9,866 bases of DNA, from assembly GCA_900321775.1 (NCBI GenBank), contig ONXE01000064.1, forward strand, positions 1 to 9,866. Reading direction: 5' to 3'. The notes beneath the pieces are model-generated. The model made no database searches, was not told the origin of the DNA, and saw nothing but the letters and a program-made list of their open reading frames with translations. This DNA comes from an uncultured Bacteroidales bacterium. GTDB taxonomy: Bacteria; Bacteroidota; Bacteroidia; Bacteroidales; Paludibacteraceae. This document shows, one piece after another, positions 1 through 6,568 of this stretch. The position numbers were made by a program, and so were the translations under genes. Position 1 is the first letter of the stretch; each line of letters begins with the position of its first letter.

Positions 1-915
1 GAGTTTCCAGGTCATGTAGGTCTGATAGTCCAGGAAATCGGGGTTATAGGTAGCCTTGGTGGGCAACATGCTGAGGAAATAGCGGCTGGTTTTGTAGCGT
101 ATGCCGTGCATCTGTGTATAGCGGTCGTTGCCAAATCCGGCGTAGCCGCTTACGCCCAGCAGACTGGCTTGTACGGACGATTCAAAAGAGCGGGGCTTTT
201 TGTAGGTGATGTCCAGCACAGAGGCCATCTTGTCGGTATAGCGCGCATCGAATCCTCCGGCAGAGAAACTGACCGTTTGGGTCATGTCGGCGTTGACGAA
301 CGAGAGGCCTTCCTGTTGTCCCGCACGGATGAGCAGAGGACGGTGAACCTCGATTCCGTTGACATAGACGGAGTTCTCGTCGAAGGAGCCTCCGCGCACG
401 TTGTATTGGCTGGATAATTCGTTGTTCTGCGTCACTCCGGTGAAGGTGATCAGCAGCGATTCGATACTACCGGAGGCGTCGGGCAGCACGCGCGTAGTGA
501 GGGCTTCGATGCGGTCCATCTGGTCCACCTGCCGGCGTATGCCACGAACCTCCACTTCCTCCAGCGCTTCGGCATCGGTAGGTAACTCGACGTTGATGTT
601 CATCACGTCTTTGCGGGGAAGGAGGCGTTGCTCTATCGTCTGATAGCCTATCATCGAGAAGACAATAGTGACCGAATCTTCGGTGTCGAACAACAGGTCG
701 TAGTAGCCGTTTTTGTTGGTGGTGGTGCCGGCAAGGATAGGGGTTTCTGTTCCCGTATCAGCCGAGGACGCGATGCCCTTCAGGTACACATTGGCGTACT
801 CTATGCCTATGTTATCGGTGTCCACCACATAGCCATAGATACGTCGCTGATGAGCCGAGGCCATCACGACCACGGCTAACAGCCACAACAATATGTGTAT
901 CCGTTTGCCTATCAA
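1..915 (-). CDS. TonB-dependent outer-membrane receptor, N-terminal part (cut by window start)
   Basis: The open frame runs 305 codons from a TTG at 913-915 off the left edge. Residues 1-22 form a signal peptide (basic KR, a hydrophobic run LLWLLAVVV, then ASA). Residues 26-112 match a CarboxypepD_reg-like beta-sandwich (IYGYVVDTDN, the NKNGYYDL turn, FSMIGYQT). Residues about 130-240 are the TonB plug, with YNVRGGSFDENSVYVNGIEV and FSAGGFDARYTDKMASVLDI; the barrel begins after that. Such receptors import substrates across the outer membrane using TonB energy. The substrate cannot be told from this part, and no SusD-like partner is visible. TTG is chosen as start because the next in-frame ATG (codon 18) would remove most of the signal peptide. 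The gene is divergent from the gene at 1024 and shares its promoter region. The family call is firm; the exact start is less so. Confidence 0.92.
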   Translation of the reverse strand, partial: MIGKRIHILLWLLAVVVMASAHQRRIYGYVVDTDNIGIEYANVYLKGIASSADTGTETPILAGTTTNKNGYYDLLFDTEDSVTIVFSMIGYQTIEQRLLPRKDVMNINVELPTDAEALEEVEVRGIRRQVDQMDRIEALTTRVLPDASGSIESLLITFTGVTQNNELSSQYNVRGGSFDENSVYVNGIEVHRPLLIRAGQQEGLSFVNADMTQTVSFSAGGFDARYTDKMASVLDITYKKPRSFESSVQASLLGVSGYAGFGNDRYTQMHGIRYKTSRYFLSMLPTKATYNPDFLDYQTYMTWKL

Positions 916-924
916 TTCGGACTG

Positions 925-956
925 CAAAGTTAGCGTTTTTTTTTGAATTGTGCAAA
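925..956 (-). promoter_or_regulatory. Bacteroides-type promoter for the TonB-dependent receptor gene
   Basis: Read on the minus strand, TTTG (956-953) is followed after exactly 20 nt by TAACTTTG (932-925). This fits the Bacteroidota primary-sigma pattern of a -33 TTTG and a -7 TAnnTTTG. Transcription would be expected to start about 5 nt further on, near 920, leaving almost no leader before the proposed TTG start at 915. The assignment rests on motif and spacing only. Confidence 0.72.
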
Positions 957-971
957 AAAAAAGTGAAAAAA

Positions 972-1003
972 CTTGCGTATTCCAAAAAAAAACGCTAACT
1001 TTG
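972..1003 (+). promoter_or_regulatory. Bacteroides-type promoter for the GT-C-like membrane protein gene
   Basis: CTTG (972-975, one mismatch to the -33 TTTG) and TAACTTTG (996-1003, a full match to the -7 TAnnTTTG) are separated by 20 nt. A start site near 1008 would give an A-rich leader of about 16 nt (GAAAAGAAAAAAAC) before the ATG at 1024. There is no strong Shine-Dalgarno sequence, which is usual in Bacteroidota. Motif-based only. Confidence 0.7.
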
Positions 1004-1023
1004 CAGCCTGAAAAGAAAAAAAC

Positions 1024-2469
1024 ATGCTTAGACCGTTAGATTATACGTTTGTGCCCAGGTGGTTTACAGAGCGCTCGATGTACCTGTACCTGGGTTTGGT
1101 GTTCGTGGTGGGAATGCTGTTCCGCGGCTATCTGATGTCGTGGTACTACATCCTGTTTGGCCTGGTGGAGGTGTGCGGTTTTTTCTACTACGCCAACTAC
1201 CTGACCAAGGAGTGGAACGCGGCTGTTGTGCGGCCTCGCGTCTTTGAGAAAAGGCTCTTCATCACGGCGCTGTCGATACGCGTAGTGTATGTGCTGTTGT
1301 CCTATTGGTTTTACACCGAGATGACCGGGTCACCGTTTGAGTTCAGCGCTGCAGACTCGATGTTTTACCACGAGTCGGCCAAGCATGGTGCGCTTCTGCT
1401 TCGCGAAGGGCATGTGTGGGATTTCTGGTACGAGTTCAACCGGTATATGGGTACTGACATCTCCGATACGGGTTATGCCACCTACTTGAGCCTGGTGTAT
1501 TTCCTGACACGCGACAGTGTGATGGTGACACGTCTAATCAAAGCAATTCTGAGCGCCCTGACTGTTGTGTTGGTTTACCGCATGAGCCGGCGTAATTTTG
1601 GCGAGTCAACGGCTCGTATTGCGGGTATTTTCTGTACCCTGATGCCGAACCTGGTTTTCTATTGCGGCCTGCAACTGAAAGAGATAGAGATGGTTTTCAT
1701 GACTGTATTGCTGGTAGAGCAAGCCGACCTGATGCTGCGTAGTCCTAAGTTCTCGATAGGTCAACTGTTGTCGGTACTGGTAATTGGTGCGGGTCTGTTC
1801 ACGATGCGAACGGCTTTGGCTATCATTGCCATCCTGTCACTGCTGTTCACTCTGGTACTGGCGTCAGACAAAGTGATGAGTTGGGCCAAACGTCTGATTA
1901 TGGGCGTGTTGGCTGTGGCATTGATAGGCGTGACCGTAGGCAATCGTATTCAGGAGAACGCGCGCGAATTGGTGGAAAACGTGCAGAAGGGAGGGCAGAA
2001 GACCAACATGGAATGGCGCGCCCAGCGTGAGAACGGAAACCAGTTTGCCAAGTATGCCGGTGCGGCTGTGTTTGCGCCGATGATTTTCACTATCCCGTTT
2101 TCTACGTTGGTGTCTATTCCCGACCAGGAGAACCAATTGCTGATTCATGGCGGCAACTTCGTGAAGAACCTGCTGTCCGGATTGGTTATTTTTGCTATGT
2201 TTATGCTGCTGTTGACAGGTAACTGGCGTCGTTACGCCATGCCACTTGCGTTTATGTTAGGCTATCTGGTCGTACTGGTTTTCAGCAGTTTCGCCCAATC
2301 GGAGCGTTTCCACCTGCCAGCCGTGCCGTTTGAGCTGATTTTTGCCGCTTATGCCATCTCTCTGCTCGGGAAACGCGAGAAACAATGGATGAACTACTGG
2401 CTCATCCTGATGTTTGTGGCCAATATTGCGTGGCAGTGGTTCAAGTTGGCAGGACGAGGGATGTTATAA
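1024..2469 (+). CDS. Polytopic membrane protein, GT-C (PMT/ArnT-like) glycosyltransferase candidate
   Basis: A 481-aa protein with roughly ten or more hydrophobic segments (for example 20-36, 40-58, 77-97, 150-162, 169-186, 196-214, 246-280, 290-305, 383-398, 405-423, 434-448, 457-472). Three features recall GT-C glycosyltransferases that use polyprenyl-phosphate sugar donors. An acidic residue lies in a loop after the second or third segment (AADSMFYHESA, D111). There is a PNLVFYCGLQLKE stretch (209-220). A late SERFHLPAVPF motif (426-436) precedes a hydrophobic segment, as in ERxxLPxxPF of that group. The soluble loop at about 308-365 has no recognised domain. It would act in the inner membrane on glycans or lipid carriers, but substrate and product are unknown. 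The start is the only ATG near the promoter. The gene is monocistronic, divergent from the receptor and convergent with the PAP2 gene. An O-antigen-polymerase-like or purely structural membrane protein remains possible. Confidence 0.6.
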   Translation: MLRPLDYTFVPRWFTERSMYLYLGLVFVVGMLFRGYLMSWYYILFGLVEVCGFFYYANYLTKEWNAAVVRPRVFEKRLFITALSIRVVYVLLSYWFYTEMTGSPFEFSAADSMFYHESAKHGALLLREGHVWDFWYEFNRYMGTDISDTGYATYLSLVYFLTRDSVMVTRLIKAILSALTVVLVYRMSRRNFGESTARIAGIFCTLMPNLVFYCGLQLKEIEMVFMTVLLVEQADLMLRSPKFSIGQLLSVLVIGAGLFTMRTALAIIAILSLLFTLVLASDKVMSWAKRLIMGVLAVALIGVTVGNRIQENARELVENVQKGGQKTNMEWRAQRENGNQFAKYAGAAVFAPMIFTIPFSTLVSIPDQENQLLIHGGNFVKNLLSGLVIFAMFMLLLTGNWRRYAMPLAFMLGYLVVLVFSSFAQSERFHLPAVPFELIFAAYAISLLGKREKQWMNYWLILMFVANIAWQWFKLAGRGML

Positions 2470-2484
2470 GATTCGGGCTCGATG

Positions 2485-3207
2485 CTATAGATTAGGAGCC
2501 GAGGTGGGCTTGTAGAGGAAGGTTAGCTCGGGTTTTGAACGCTTGTAGATGGTTTTGAAAAGTTGTGCCAGAAGATAGCCGAACAGGATTCCGATGAGTG
2601 CTCCGCAGATGATGTCGAGAGGGTAGTGTACGCCCAGATAAACGCGGCTATAGCAGTTGATTGCCACGTAGATGATTACCAGCAGTTTTGTTAGTAAAAG
2701 GAATGCCCGGGCTCCCGTGAGTTCGGTGGTGGAGTGTGCCACTACCCGATGTGGCAGACGGCAGAGGTGGTTGAGGATAGTCCAGAACGAGACTGCTACG
2801 GCCATCGTGTTAGCCGCGTGTGACGAAGGAAAACCGTACTTGCCGCCGGTGTAACCATGCACGATATGCAGGTACTGAGCAAGTGACGTGCGTGTGGGAC
2901 GAGGCCGGCAAACCCATTTCTTGATGATTCCCGAAGTGACATAATCCGAGAGTCCTGCTGCTGCGGCGATGCAAGCTACAGCGACAAAGACGAGGAGGAT
3001 AATCTTGCCGGTACTCAGCTGCTGCTGTCCGTCCAAGAGCGTCATTGCCACTTTGGCCAATACGTAGATGAGAAGGAGGTACAACGGAATCCATGTCCAC
3101 GATTGTGTGGCGTACCACATTACCTGATCCCAGAAATGTGTGTGATGTCCGTTGATCCAGAGCAGGGCCTGGCTGTCCCAATGGAGAAGTTGGTTGAAAA
3201 GGCTCAT
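2485..3207 (-). CDS. PAP2-family membrane phosphatase
   Basis: A 240-aa protein with all three type-2 phosphatidic acid phosphatase motifs: K96-x6-R103-P104 (KKWVCRPRP), PSSH at 127-130 (catalytic His130; Ser replaces the common Gly of PSGH), and SRVYLGVHYPLD at 187-198 (nucleophile His194, Asp198). Membrane segments lie near 36-56, 68-86, 132-148, 168-184 and 196-217, with an amphipathic N-terminus. Family members remove phosphate from lipid phosphates or pyrophosphates such as undecaprenyl pyrophosphate, phosphatidylglycerophosphate or lipid A; the substrate here is undetermined. The start at 3207 (MSLFNQLLHWD) is preferred to an upstream in-frame ATG at 3249, because it lies 1 nt after the batE stop and opens the conserved N-terminus. 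The gene is probably translationally coupled to batE and is last in the operon. Its 3' end faces the gene ending at 2469, 15 bp away. Confidence 0.9.
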   Translation of the reverse strand: MSLFNQLLHWDSQALLWINGHHTHFWDQVMWYATQSWTWIPLYLLLIYVLAKVAMTLLDGQQQLSTGKIILLVFVAVACIAAAAGLSDYVTSGIIKKWVCRPRPTRTSLAQYLHIVHGYTGGKYGFPSSHAANTMAVAVSFWTILNHLCRLPHRVVAHSTTELTGARAFLLLTKLLVIIYVAINCYSRVYLGVHYPLDIICGALIGILFGYLLAQLFKTIYKRSKPELTFLYKPTSAPNL

Positions 3208-3208
3208 A

Positions 3209-3955
3209 TCAGATACGTTCCAGCGCGTTACTACTGATCCAACCCACATGGTCTCCTACATGTACTGAGCACCAGCCGTTGACGGTTTCGCCAACCCACA
3301 CTTTCGTTCCCTCGTGGAGGATGAAGAGGTCGGTGCCCGATTTGTCAGGCGAAGACTTGGCGTTGACGATTCCCTGGACGATGATGGCTTCCTCGCGTGC
3401 ATTGTCGCGGTGGTGCAGCGAACCTGCGCACCAGAGGGCAATCACAGAGCACAGCAGGGCAGCCCAGCCGATGTGGAATCCCGTTTTACGCAGGATCATC
3501 TGCCGTCCGAAAGCGAAGACAAACGCGCCGATGAGGGCGAGGATGAAGAGACCTACGGAGAGGTAGAACCAGGTAGTCTCGGACAGCAGGTTGCGGAAAG
3601 CAGTGGCCCACTGGGAGAGGAAAAACTGGTGGTTGTCCTCGATGTTGTCGATGATCTTGGCCTCCGCGAAGGCGAGGTTGTGCTTGCAGTCAGGGTAGTT
3701 GGGACGAAGGCGGAGTGCGCGCTCGTAGGAGAGGATTGCTCGGGCTATCTCGCCTTGCTTGAAGTAGGCGTTGCCGAGGTTGTAATAGACTTCGGGCTGT
3801 GCGTTCTCCTGCAGAATAGCCTCGTATTGCTCCGCTGCATCGGCATAGTTGCCTTCGGCGTAGAGCTGGTTGGCTGCTTGCCAATCAGCAGCAATCGACA
3901 ATGGGCAACTGAAAATGGACAATGCACAGATGATTGTCAGATATAGTCGTTTCAT
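3209..3955 (-). CDS. batE: BatE, TPR and SH3-domain membrane protein of the Bat complex
   Basis: A 248-aa protein. A signal peptide or anchor covers 1-22 (LYLTIICALSIF...IAA). Two clear TPR repeats follow at about 24-54 (WQAANQLYAEGNYADAAEQY) and 55-88 (VYYNLGNAYFKQGEIARAI), with a partial third to about 103. Two membrane spans lie near 129-149 and 161-179. The C-terminal 190-248 resembles a bacterial SH3 (SH3b) domain, with NAKSSPDKSG, LHEGTKVWVGE, GWCSVHV and GWISSNALERI. TPR and SH3 modules mediate protein or peptidoglycan contacts, so this is probably a scaffold in the envelope Bat assembly. The start overlaps the batD stop as ATGA (3952-3955) and the stop is 1 nt from the PAP2 start. Order and architecture match BatE of Bacteroidales. 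The short leader contains a Cys (C17), but the preceding IFS is a poor lipobox. Confidence 0.9.
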   Translation of the reverse strand: MKRLYLTIICALSIFSCPLSIAADWQAANQLYAEGNYADAAEQYEAILQENAQPEVYYNLGNAYFKQGEIARAILSYERALRLRPNYPDCKHNLAFAEAKIIDNIEDNHQFFLSQWATAFRNLLSETTWFYLSVGLFILALIGAFVFAFGRQMILRKTGFHIGWAALLCSVIALWCAGSLHHRDNAREEAIIVQGIVNAKSSPDKSGTDLFILHEGTKVWVGETVNGWCSVHVGDHVGWISSNALERI

Positions 3956-5805
3956 AACTTTGTACTTTCAAGATTATCAATCATTTTGGCTGTAGCGTTG
4001 TAGAGCTCTTCCTTGCTGCCGGCAGCAGAGGGAGCGTAGCGCGCAAACTCGGCTGTAGAGAGGACGCCGGTAACCTCTTTGATTTGTTCCTCGGAGATGC
4101 CCTTTTCGTTCAGAAGGCCGGCAATGTTCTCTTTGGTGAGGTTGGCCTGCGGGATAGATAGACGATCGCTCAGGTAAGACCATGCTGCGCGCTCGATCTC
4201 CTCGTAGAAGGTGGCATCCTGCCCGGAAGTCATGAGTTTCTTGGCCTTCTTGAGACGTTTTTGCGCCACTTTGTTAGCCTTGCGGTAACGCACTTTGTTG
4301 AGGTCGGCGTTGTCGCGAATCTGCTTGCGGAAGAGGATGAAGAGTAGCAGCGAGAGCAGAGCCGGCACGAGGTAGCAGAGCCACCATAGGCCCGTGAGTC
4401 CTTTGCCTTTCCGGTAGTTCGGGTCAAGAGGCTGCGTCTCGATGTATCGGATGTCGGAGCCCAAGCGCTGGATGTCCTCTTTGTTGGTATAGACGCCCGA
4501 AGTGACAACGGTCTGGTCGGTCTCGCCAGCTCCGCGGGCCACGTGCACCGTATATTCTTCGGTAGTAAGAGTCTTGTAGGTGTTGTCCTGAGTGTCGAAA
4601 TAAGAGAATGTGACAGGTGGGATAACGTAGTCGCCAGCAGCGCGTGCAATGGCCAGATACTCAATATCTTTCGAGCCGCTCAGACCGGAGGCTGTGCTTT
4701 TGAAGTTGTTTGTGACTTTGGGGTCATACACCTCGAACCCGTCGGGCCAATCGATAGAAGGCGTCTTGATCATCTTCATGTTGCCTTTGCCCGAAATCGA
4801 CAGTTTAACTGTAACCGCATCGTTGGTGGTGATACTATTCGAGGAAATGGACGAATGGATACCAAAGGTGCCGACTCCGCCGCTGAATCCAGCGGGTTTG
4901 CCAGCGGGAAGGGGTAGGGCGTGGATGGTAACACCCGGGGCGGTGAGAGGCTTGGTGACGTTGCTGTAGGTGGCGAAGAAATCATCGAAGATACTGCGCA
5001 CCTGTGCTCTATTCTGCACGCGGATAACGGCTTCGAATGAGGCCGGTTCGATCTCTATATCTCCGGCTTTCTGCGGGAAGAGGAGAGTGCGATACAGAAC
5101 AGCAGTCTGATAGTTGCGTCCGTTGTAGTGCTCCAATTCGGTTTGTATCTCGCCCTGTTCGAGTTCCTGCTTGAGGAAGCCTTTGAACTCAGGTAGTTTG
5201 GTGTTGTTGGTGAACTGCGCTACATCCACTCCCGCGAAGTAGAGTTTATAGCTGAGGAGGATACATTCCTGCTCGTGCACTTTGGTCTTGGAAACCTGTG
5301 TTTTGATGAAGATATCCCCACCTGTGCTTCTGTTCGTCTGGGTTTGTTGTGGTGCAGCCGAAGCAGACTGTTGGCGTGCCGAAGATGAATTGGACGTGGC
5401 CGCTTCGTCTGCAGGCAAGACGGTGATTTTCAGTGCGTTGGACTGATAGGTGTCGCCTCCTACCACGATGCTGGCCGGGTCGATGGTGAAGGAACCTTCT
5501 CTGCGCGGCATGAGCGTGTACGTGTAGGTGAGGGAGAACGTGGAAGTACGTTGTCCGTTGATGAAGGAGGTGGAACTCGACTGGGACGAGTATGGTCCTG
5601 CAATGATGTCAAAATCAGGCATCTCGGGTGCTCGGAGGTCCTTGGCGCGGTGATTCACGGAGAAGGTCAACTGGAACGGTTGTCCCATGATGACCTGTTT
5701 GGGCGCGTTGGCTCGGAAGGAGACATCTTCTGCTCGGAGCTGGAGCGCCATGAAAGGCAGAGCCAGACAGGCGAGAAGAAGTAGTATTCTTTGTTTAGTG
5801 CTCAT
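3952..5805 (-). CDS. batD: BatD, large oxygen-tolerance/aerotolerance protein
   Basis: A 617-aa protein of typical BatD size. The signal peptide is at 1-25 (ILLLLACLALPFMALQLRA). A beta-rich extracytoplasmic region follows, with the family opening VSFRANAPKQVIMGQPFQLTF (27-47) and DFDIIAGPYSSQSSS (64-78). A Ser/Gln/Ala/Thr-rich linker lies at 133-162, and further beta domains (FIKTQVSKTKVHEQE at 166-180, VTVKLSISGKGNMKMIKTP at 331-349) extend to about 430. A single membrane span lies at 472-493, then a basic segment and a helical C-terminal region (532-617, FYEEIERAAWSYLSDRL). BatD works with the vWA proteins BatA and BatB in Bat systems linked to oxidative or aerobic stress tolerance, but no enzymatic activity is established. 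The stop overlaps the batE start by 4 bp. It is separated from batC by 46 bp holding three copies of an 11-bp repeat. The start at MSTKQRI fits the signal peptide. Confidence 0.93.
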   Translation of the reverse strand: MSTKQRILLLLACLALPFMALQLRAEDVSFRANAPKQVIMGQPFQLTFSVNHRAKDLRAPEMPDFDIIAGPYSSQSSSTSFINGQRTSTFSLTYTYTLMPRREGSFTIDPASIVVGGDTYQSNALKITVLPADEAATSNSSSARQQSASAAPQQTQTNRSTGGDIFIKTQVSKTKVHEQECILLSYKLYFAGVDVAQFTNNTKLPEFKGFLKQELEQGEIQTELEHYNGRNYQTAVLYRTLLFPQKAGDIEIEPASFEAVIRVQNRAQVRSIFDDFFATYSNVTKPLTAPGVTIHALPLPAGKPAGFSGGVGTFGIHSSISSNSITTNDAVTVKLSISGKGNMKMIKTPSIDWPDGFEVYDPKVTNNFKSTASGLSGSKDIEYLAIARAAGDYVIPPVTFSYFDTQDNTYKTLTTEEYTVHVARGAGETDQTVVTSGVYTNKEDIQRLGSDIRYIETQPLDPNYRKGKGLTGLWWLCYLVPALLSLLLFILFRKQIRDNADLNKVRYRKANKVAQKRLKKAKKLMTSGQDATFYEEIERAAWSYLSDRLSIPQANLTKENIAGLLNEKGISEEQIKEVTGVLSTAEFARYAPSAAGSKEELYNATAKMIDNLESTKL

Positions 5806-5809
5806 TGCT

Positions 5810-5842
5810 TTATCTTATGGTTATCTTACGGTTATCTTACGG
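5810..5842. repeat. Three tandem copies of an 11-bp unit in the batC-batD spacer
   Basis: The plus strand reads TTATCTTATGG (5810-5820), TTATCTTACGG (5821-5831) and TTATCTTACGG (5832-5842). On the coding strand this is two CCGTAAGATAA units and one CCATAAGATAA, ending 4 nt before the batD ATG. Two copies are identical and the third differs at one base. The repeat fills most of the only sizeable spacer inside the operon. It lacks a TAnnTTTG promoter motif and does not form an obvious hairpin. It may set leader length or A/U-rich translation-initiation context, or simply be a slippage expansion. Confidence 0.88.
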
Positions 5843-5851
5843 TTGCCGATG

Positions 5852-6568
5852 CTACCAATCTTTGTCGGTCTTTACTTTGGACTGCATCTGCTGGCGTTTG
5901 GCCTTGTCTTGTGTGTCCTGTTCGTCCTGTTCGAGGGCTTGCAGGATTTGCTCTGCCTGTTCGCGGTCCATTTCAGGCTGTTGCTCGGGTTGGTTTTGTT
6001 GGTCCTGATTATTTTCCTCTTGTTGTTGCTGTTGCTGATTTTGTTGATCCTGTTGCTGTTGCTGATCTTGATTCTGATCCTGATTCTGGTCTTGATTTTG
6101 CTGCTGTTGCTGTTGTTGTTGCAGCATCTGCATTGCCTTAATCAGGTTGTAGCGGGTCTCATCGTCTTTGGGATTGGCCATGAGGCTGTTTTTGTAGGCT
6201 CCGACGGCCTTGTCGTACTGTTGTTGGGCATAGAGGGAATTGCCCAGGTTATGCCAAACCTGAGAGAGTTTTTTCTTGTCAGCATCCGAGTACTTGCCGT
6301 TTTTAGGCTGGAGCAGCGCTCCTGCTTTCTGGAACTCCTCCGCAGCCTCGGGGTACTTCTCCTGCTTGAAGAGTGCGTCTCCCAGATTGAAGTGCGCCTC
6401 AAAGGAGTTGTTGTTCTTGTCGAGGCCTTTGCGGTAGTTGATCTCGGCGTCTGTGTATTGCTCTTTGTTGTACTGCCGGTTGCCTTTGCGCACGTCGGGA
6501 GATTCCTTTTGTGCGAAGAGCAAGACCGGGCAAATCAGCAATAGTATGTAGATAAGCGTACGTTTCAT
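5852..6568 (-). CDS. batC: BatC, periplasmic TPR protein with Gln/Asn/Asp-rich tract
   Basis: A 238-aa protein. The signal peptide is at 1-19 (LIYILLLICPVLLFA). TPR-like repeats lie at about 24-54 (GNRQYNKEQYTDAEINYRKG), 55-86 (AHFNLGDALFKQEKYPEAAEEF) and 103-136 (VWHNLGNSLYAQQQYDKAVGAY, then ANP), with DETRYNLIKAM at 136-146. Residues 150-199 are an almost pure Gln/Asn/Asp/Glu tract, followed by a short acidic helix (EQAEQILQALEQDEQD) and a basic end, KVKTDKDW. A terminal K-D-W or close variant is typical of BatC proteins. TPRs suggest a protein-binding role on the extracytoplasmic side. The start forms an ATGA overlap with the batB stop (6565-6568), indicating coupled translation. No catalytic motif is visible. 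Confidence 0.92.
   Translation of the reverse strand: MKRTLIYILLLICPVLLFAQKESPDVRKGNRQYNKEQYTDAEINYRKGLDKNNNSFEAHFNLGDALFKQEKYPEAAEEFQKAGALLQPKNGKYSDADKKKLSQVWHNLGNSLYAQQQYDKAVGAYKNSLMANPKDDETRYNLIKAMQMLQQQQQQQQNQDQNQDQNQDQQQQQDQQNQQQQQQEENNQDQQNQPEQQPEMDREQAEQILQALEQDEQDTQDKAKRQQMQSKVKTDKDW
5972..6121. repeat. Glutamine-codon microsatellite within batC
   Basis: On the coding (minus) strand this 150-bp stretch is mostly CAG/CAA with AAT/AAC and GAT/GAC, encoding residues 150-199 of BatC. It includes a run of eight Gln and a perfect NQD-Q-type repeat (NQDQNQDQNQDQ, 158-169). The mix of CAA and CAG shows that the tract is not a freshly expanded pure triplet run. Read on the plus strand it encodes poly-Leu and creates a misleading hydrophobic open frame. 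Confidence 0.9.

Larger units (their letters stand above)
922..1006. repeat. Perfect 24-bp inverted repeat spanning the divergent promoters
   Basis: The arms are 922-945 and 983-1006. Read outward, each is C, nine A residues, then CGCTAACTTTGCAG, with no mismatch over 24 bp. The spacer is 37 bp (946-982) and rich in A tracts. The outer end of each arm contains the -7 promoter element for the gene on that side, so the repeat places two nearly identical core promoters back to back. The spacer is not part of the palindrome, although each promoter's -33 element sits in it at the same 20-nt distance. The symmetry could reflect duplication or inversion of a promoter, or shared regulation. Confidence 0.9.

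Noticed and set aside
106..879. Several short plus-strand open frames across the first 900 bases
   Set aside because: They are antisense to the TonB-dependent receptor, whose 305-codon minus-strand frame shows a signal peptide, a regulatory domain and a plug domain.
2476..2500. Possible hairpin terminator between the convergent genes (GGCTC...GAGCC)
   Set aside because: The stem is only 5 bp with a 15-nt loop, has no U-run, and lies mostly inside the PAP2 coding end. I see no convincing intrinsic terminator in the 15-bp gap.
3208..3249. Extended PAP2 N-terminus from the ATG at 3249
   Set aside because: The extra 14 residues overlap the batE C-terminus in another frame and add no conserved sequence. 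The ATG at 3207 fits operon spacing better.
3955..3962. TAACTTTG on the plus strand at the batD/batE junction, resembling a -7 promoter element
   Set aside because: The best upstream match to the -33 element is only ATTG at a poor 18-nt spacing. It would drive antisense transcription into batD with no gene to serve, and an 8-bp degenerate match is expected by chance.
5687..6544. A 285-codon plus-strand open frame with long poly-Leu/Ile/Val runs, looking like a membrane protein
   Set aside because: It is the antisense of batC (its poly-Leu comes from the Gln tract) and the 5' end of batD. Both have full family support and overlap-coupled starts on the other strand.
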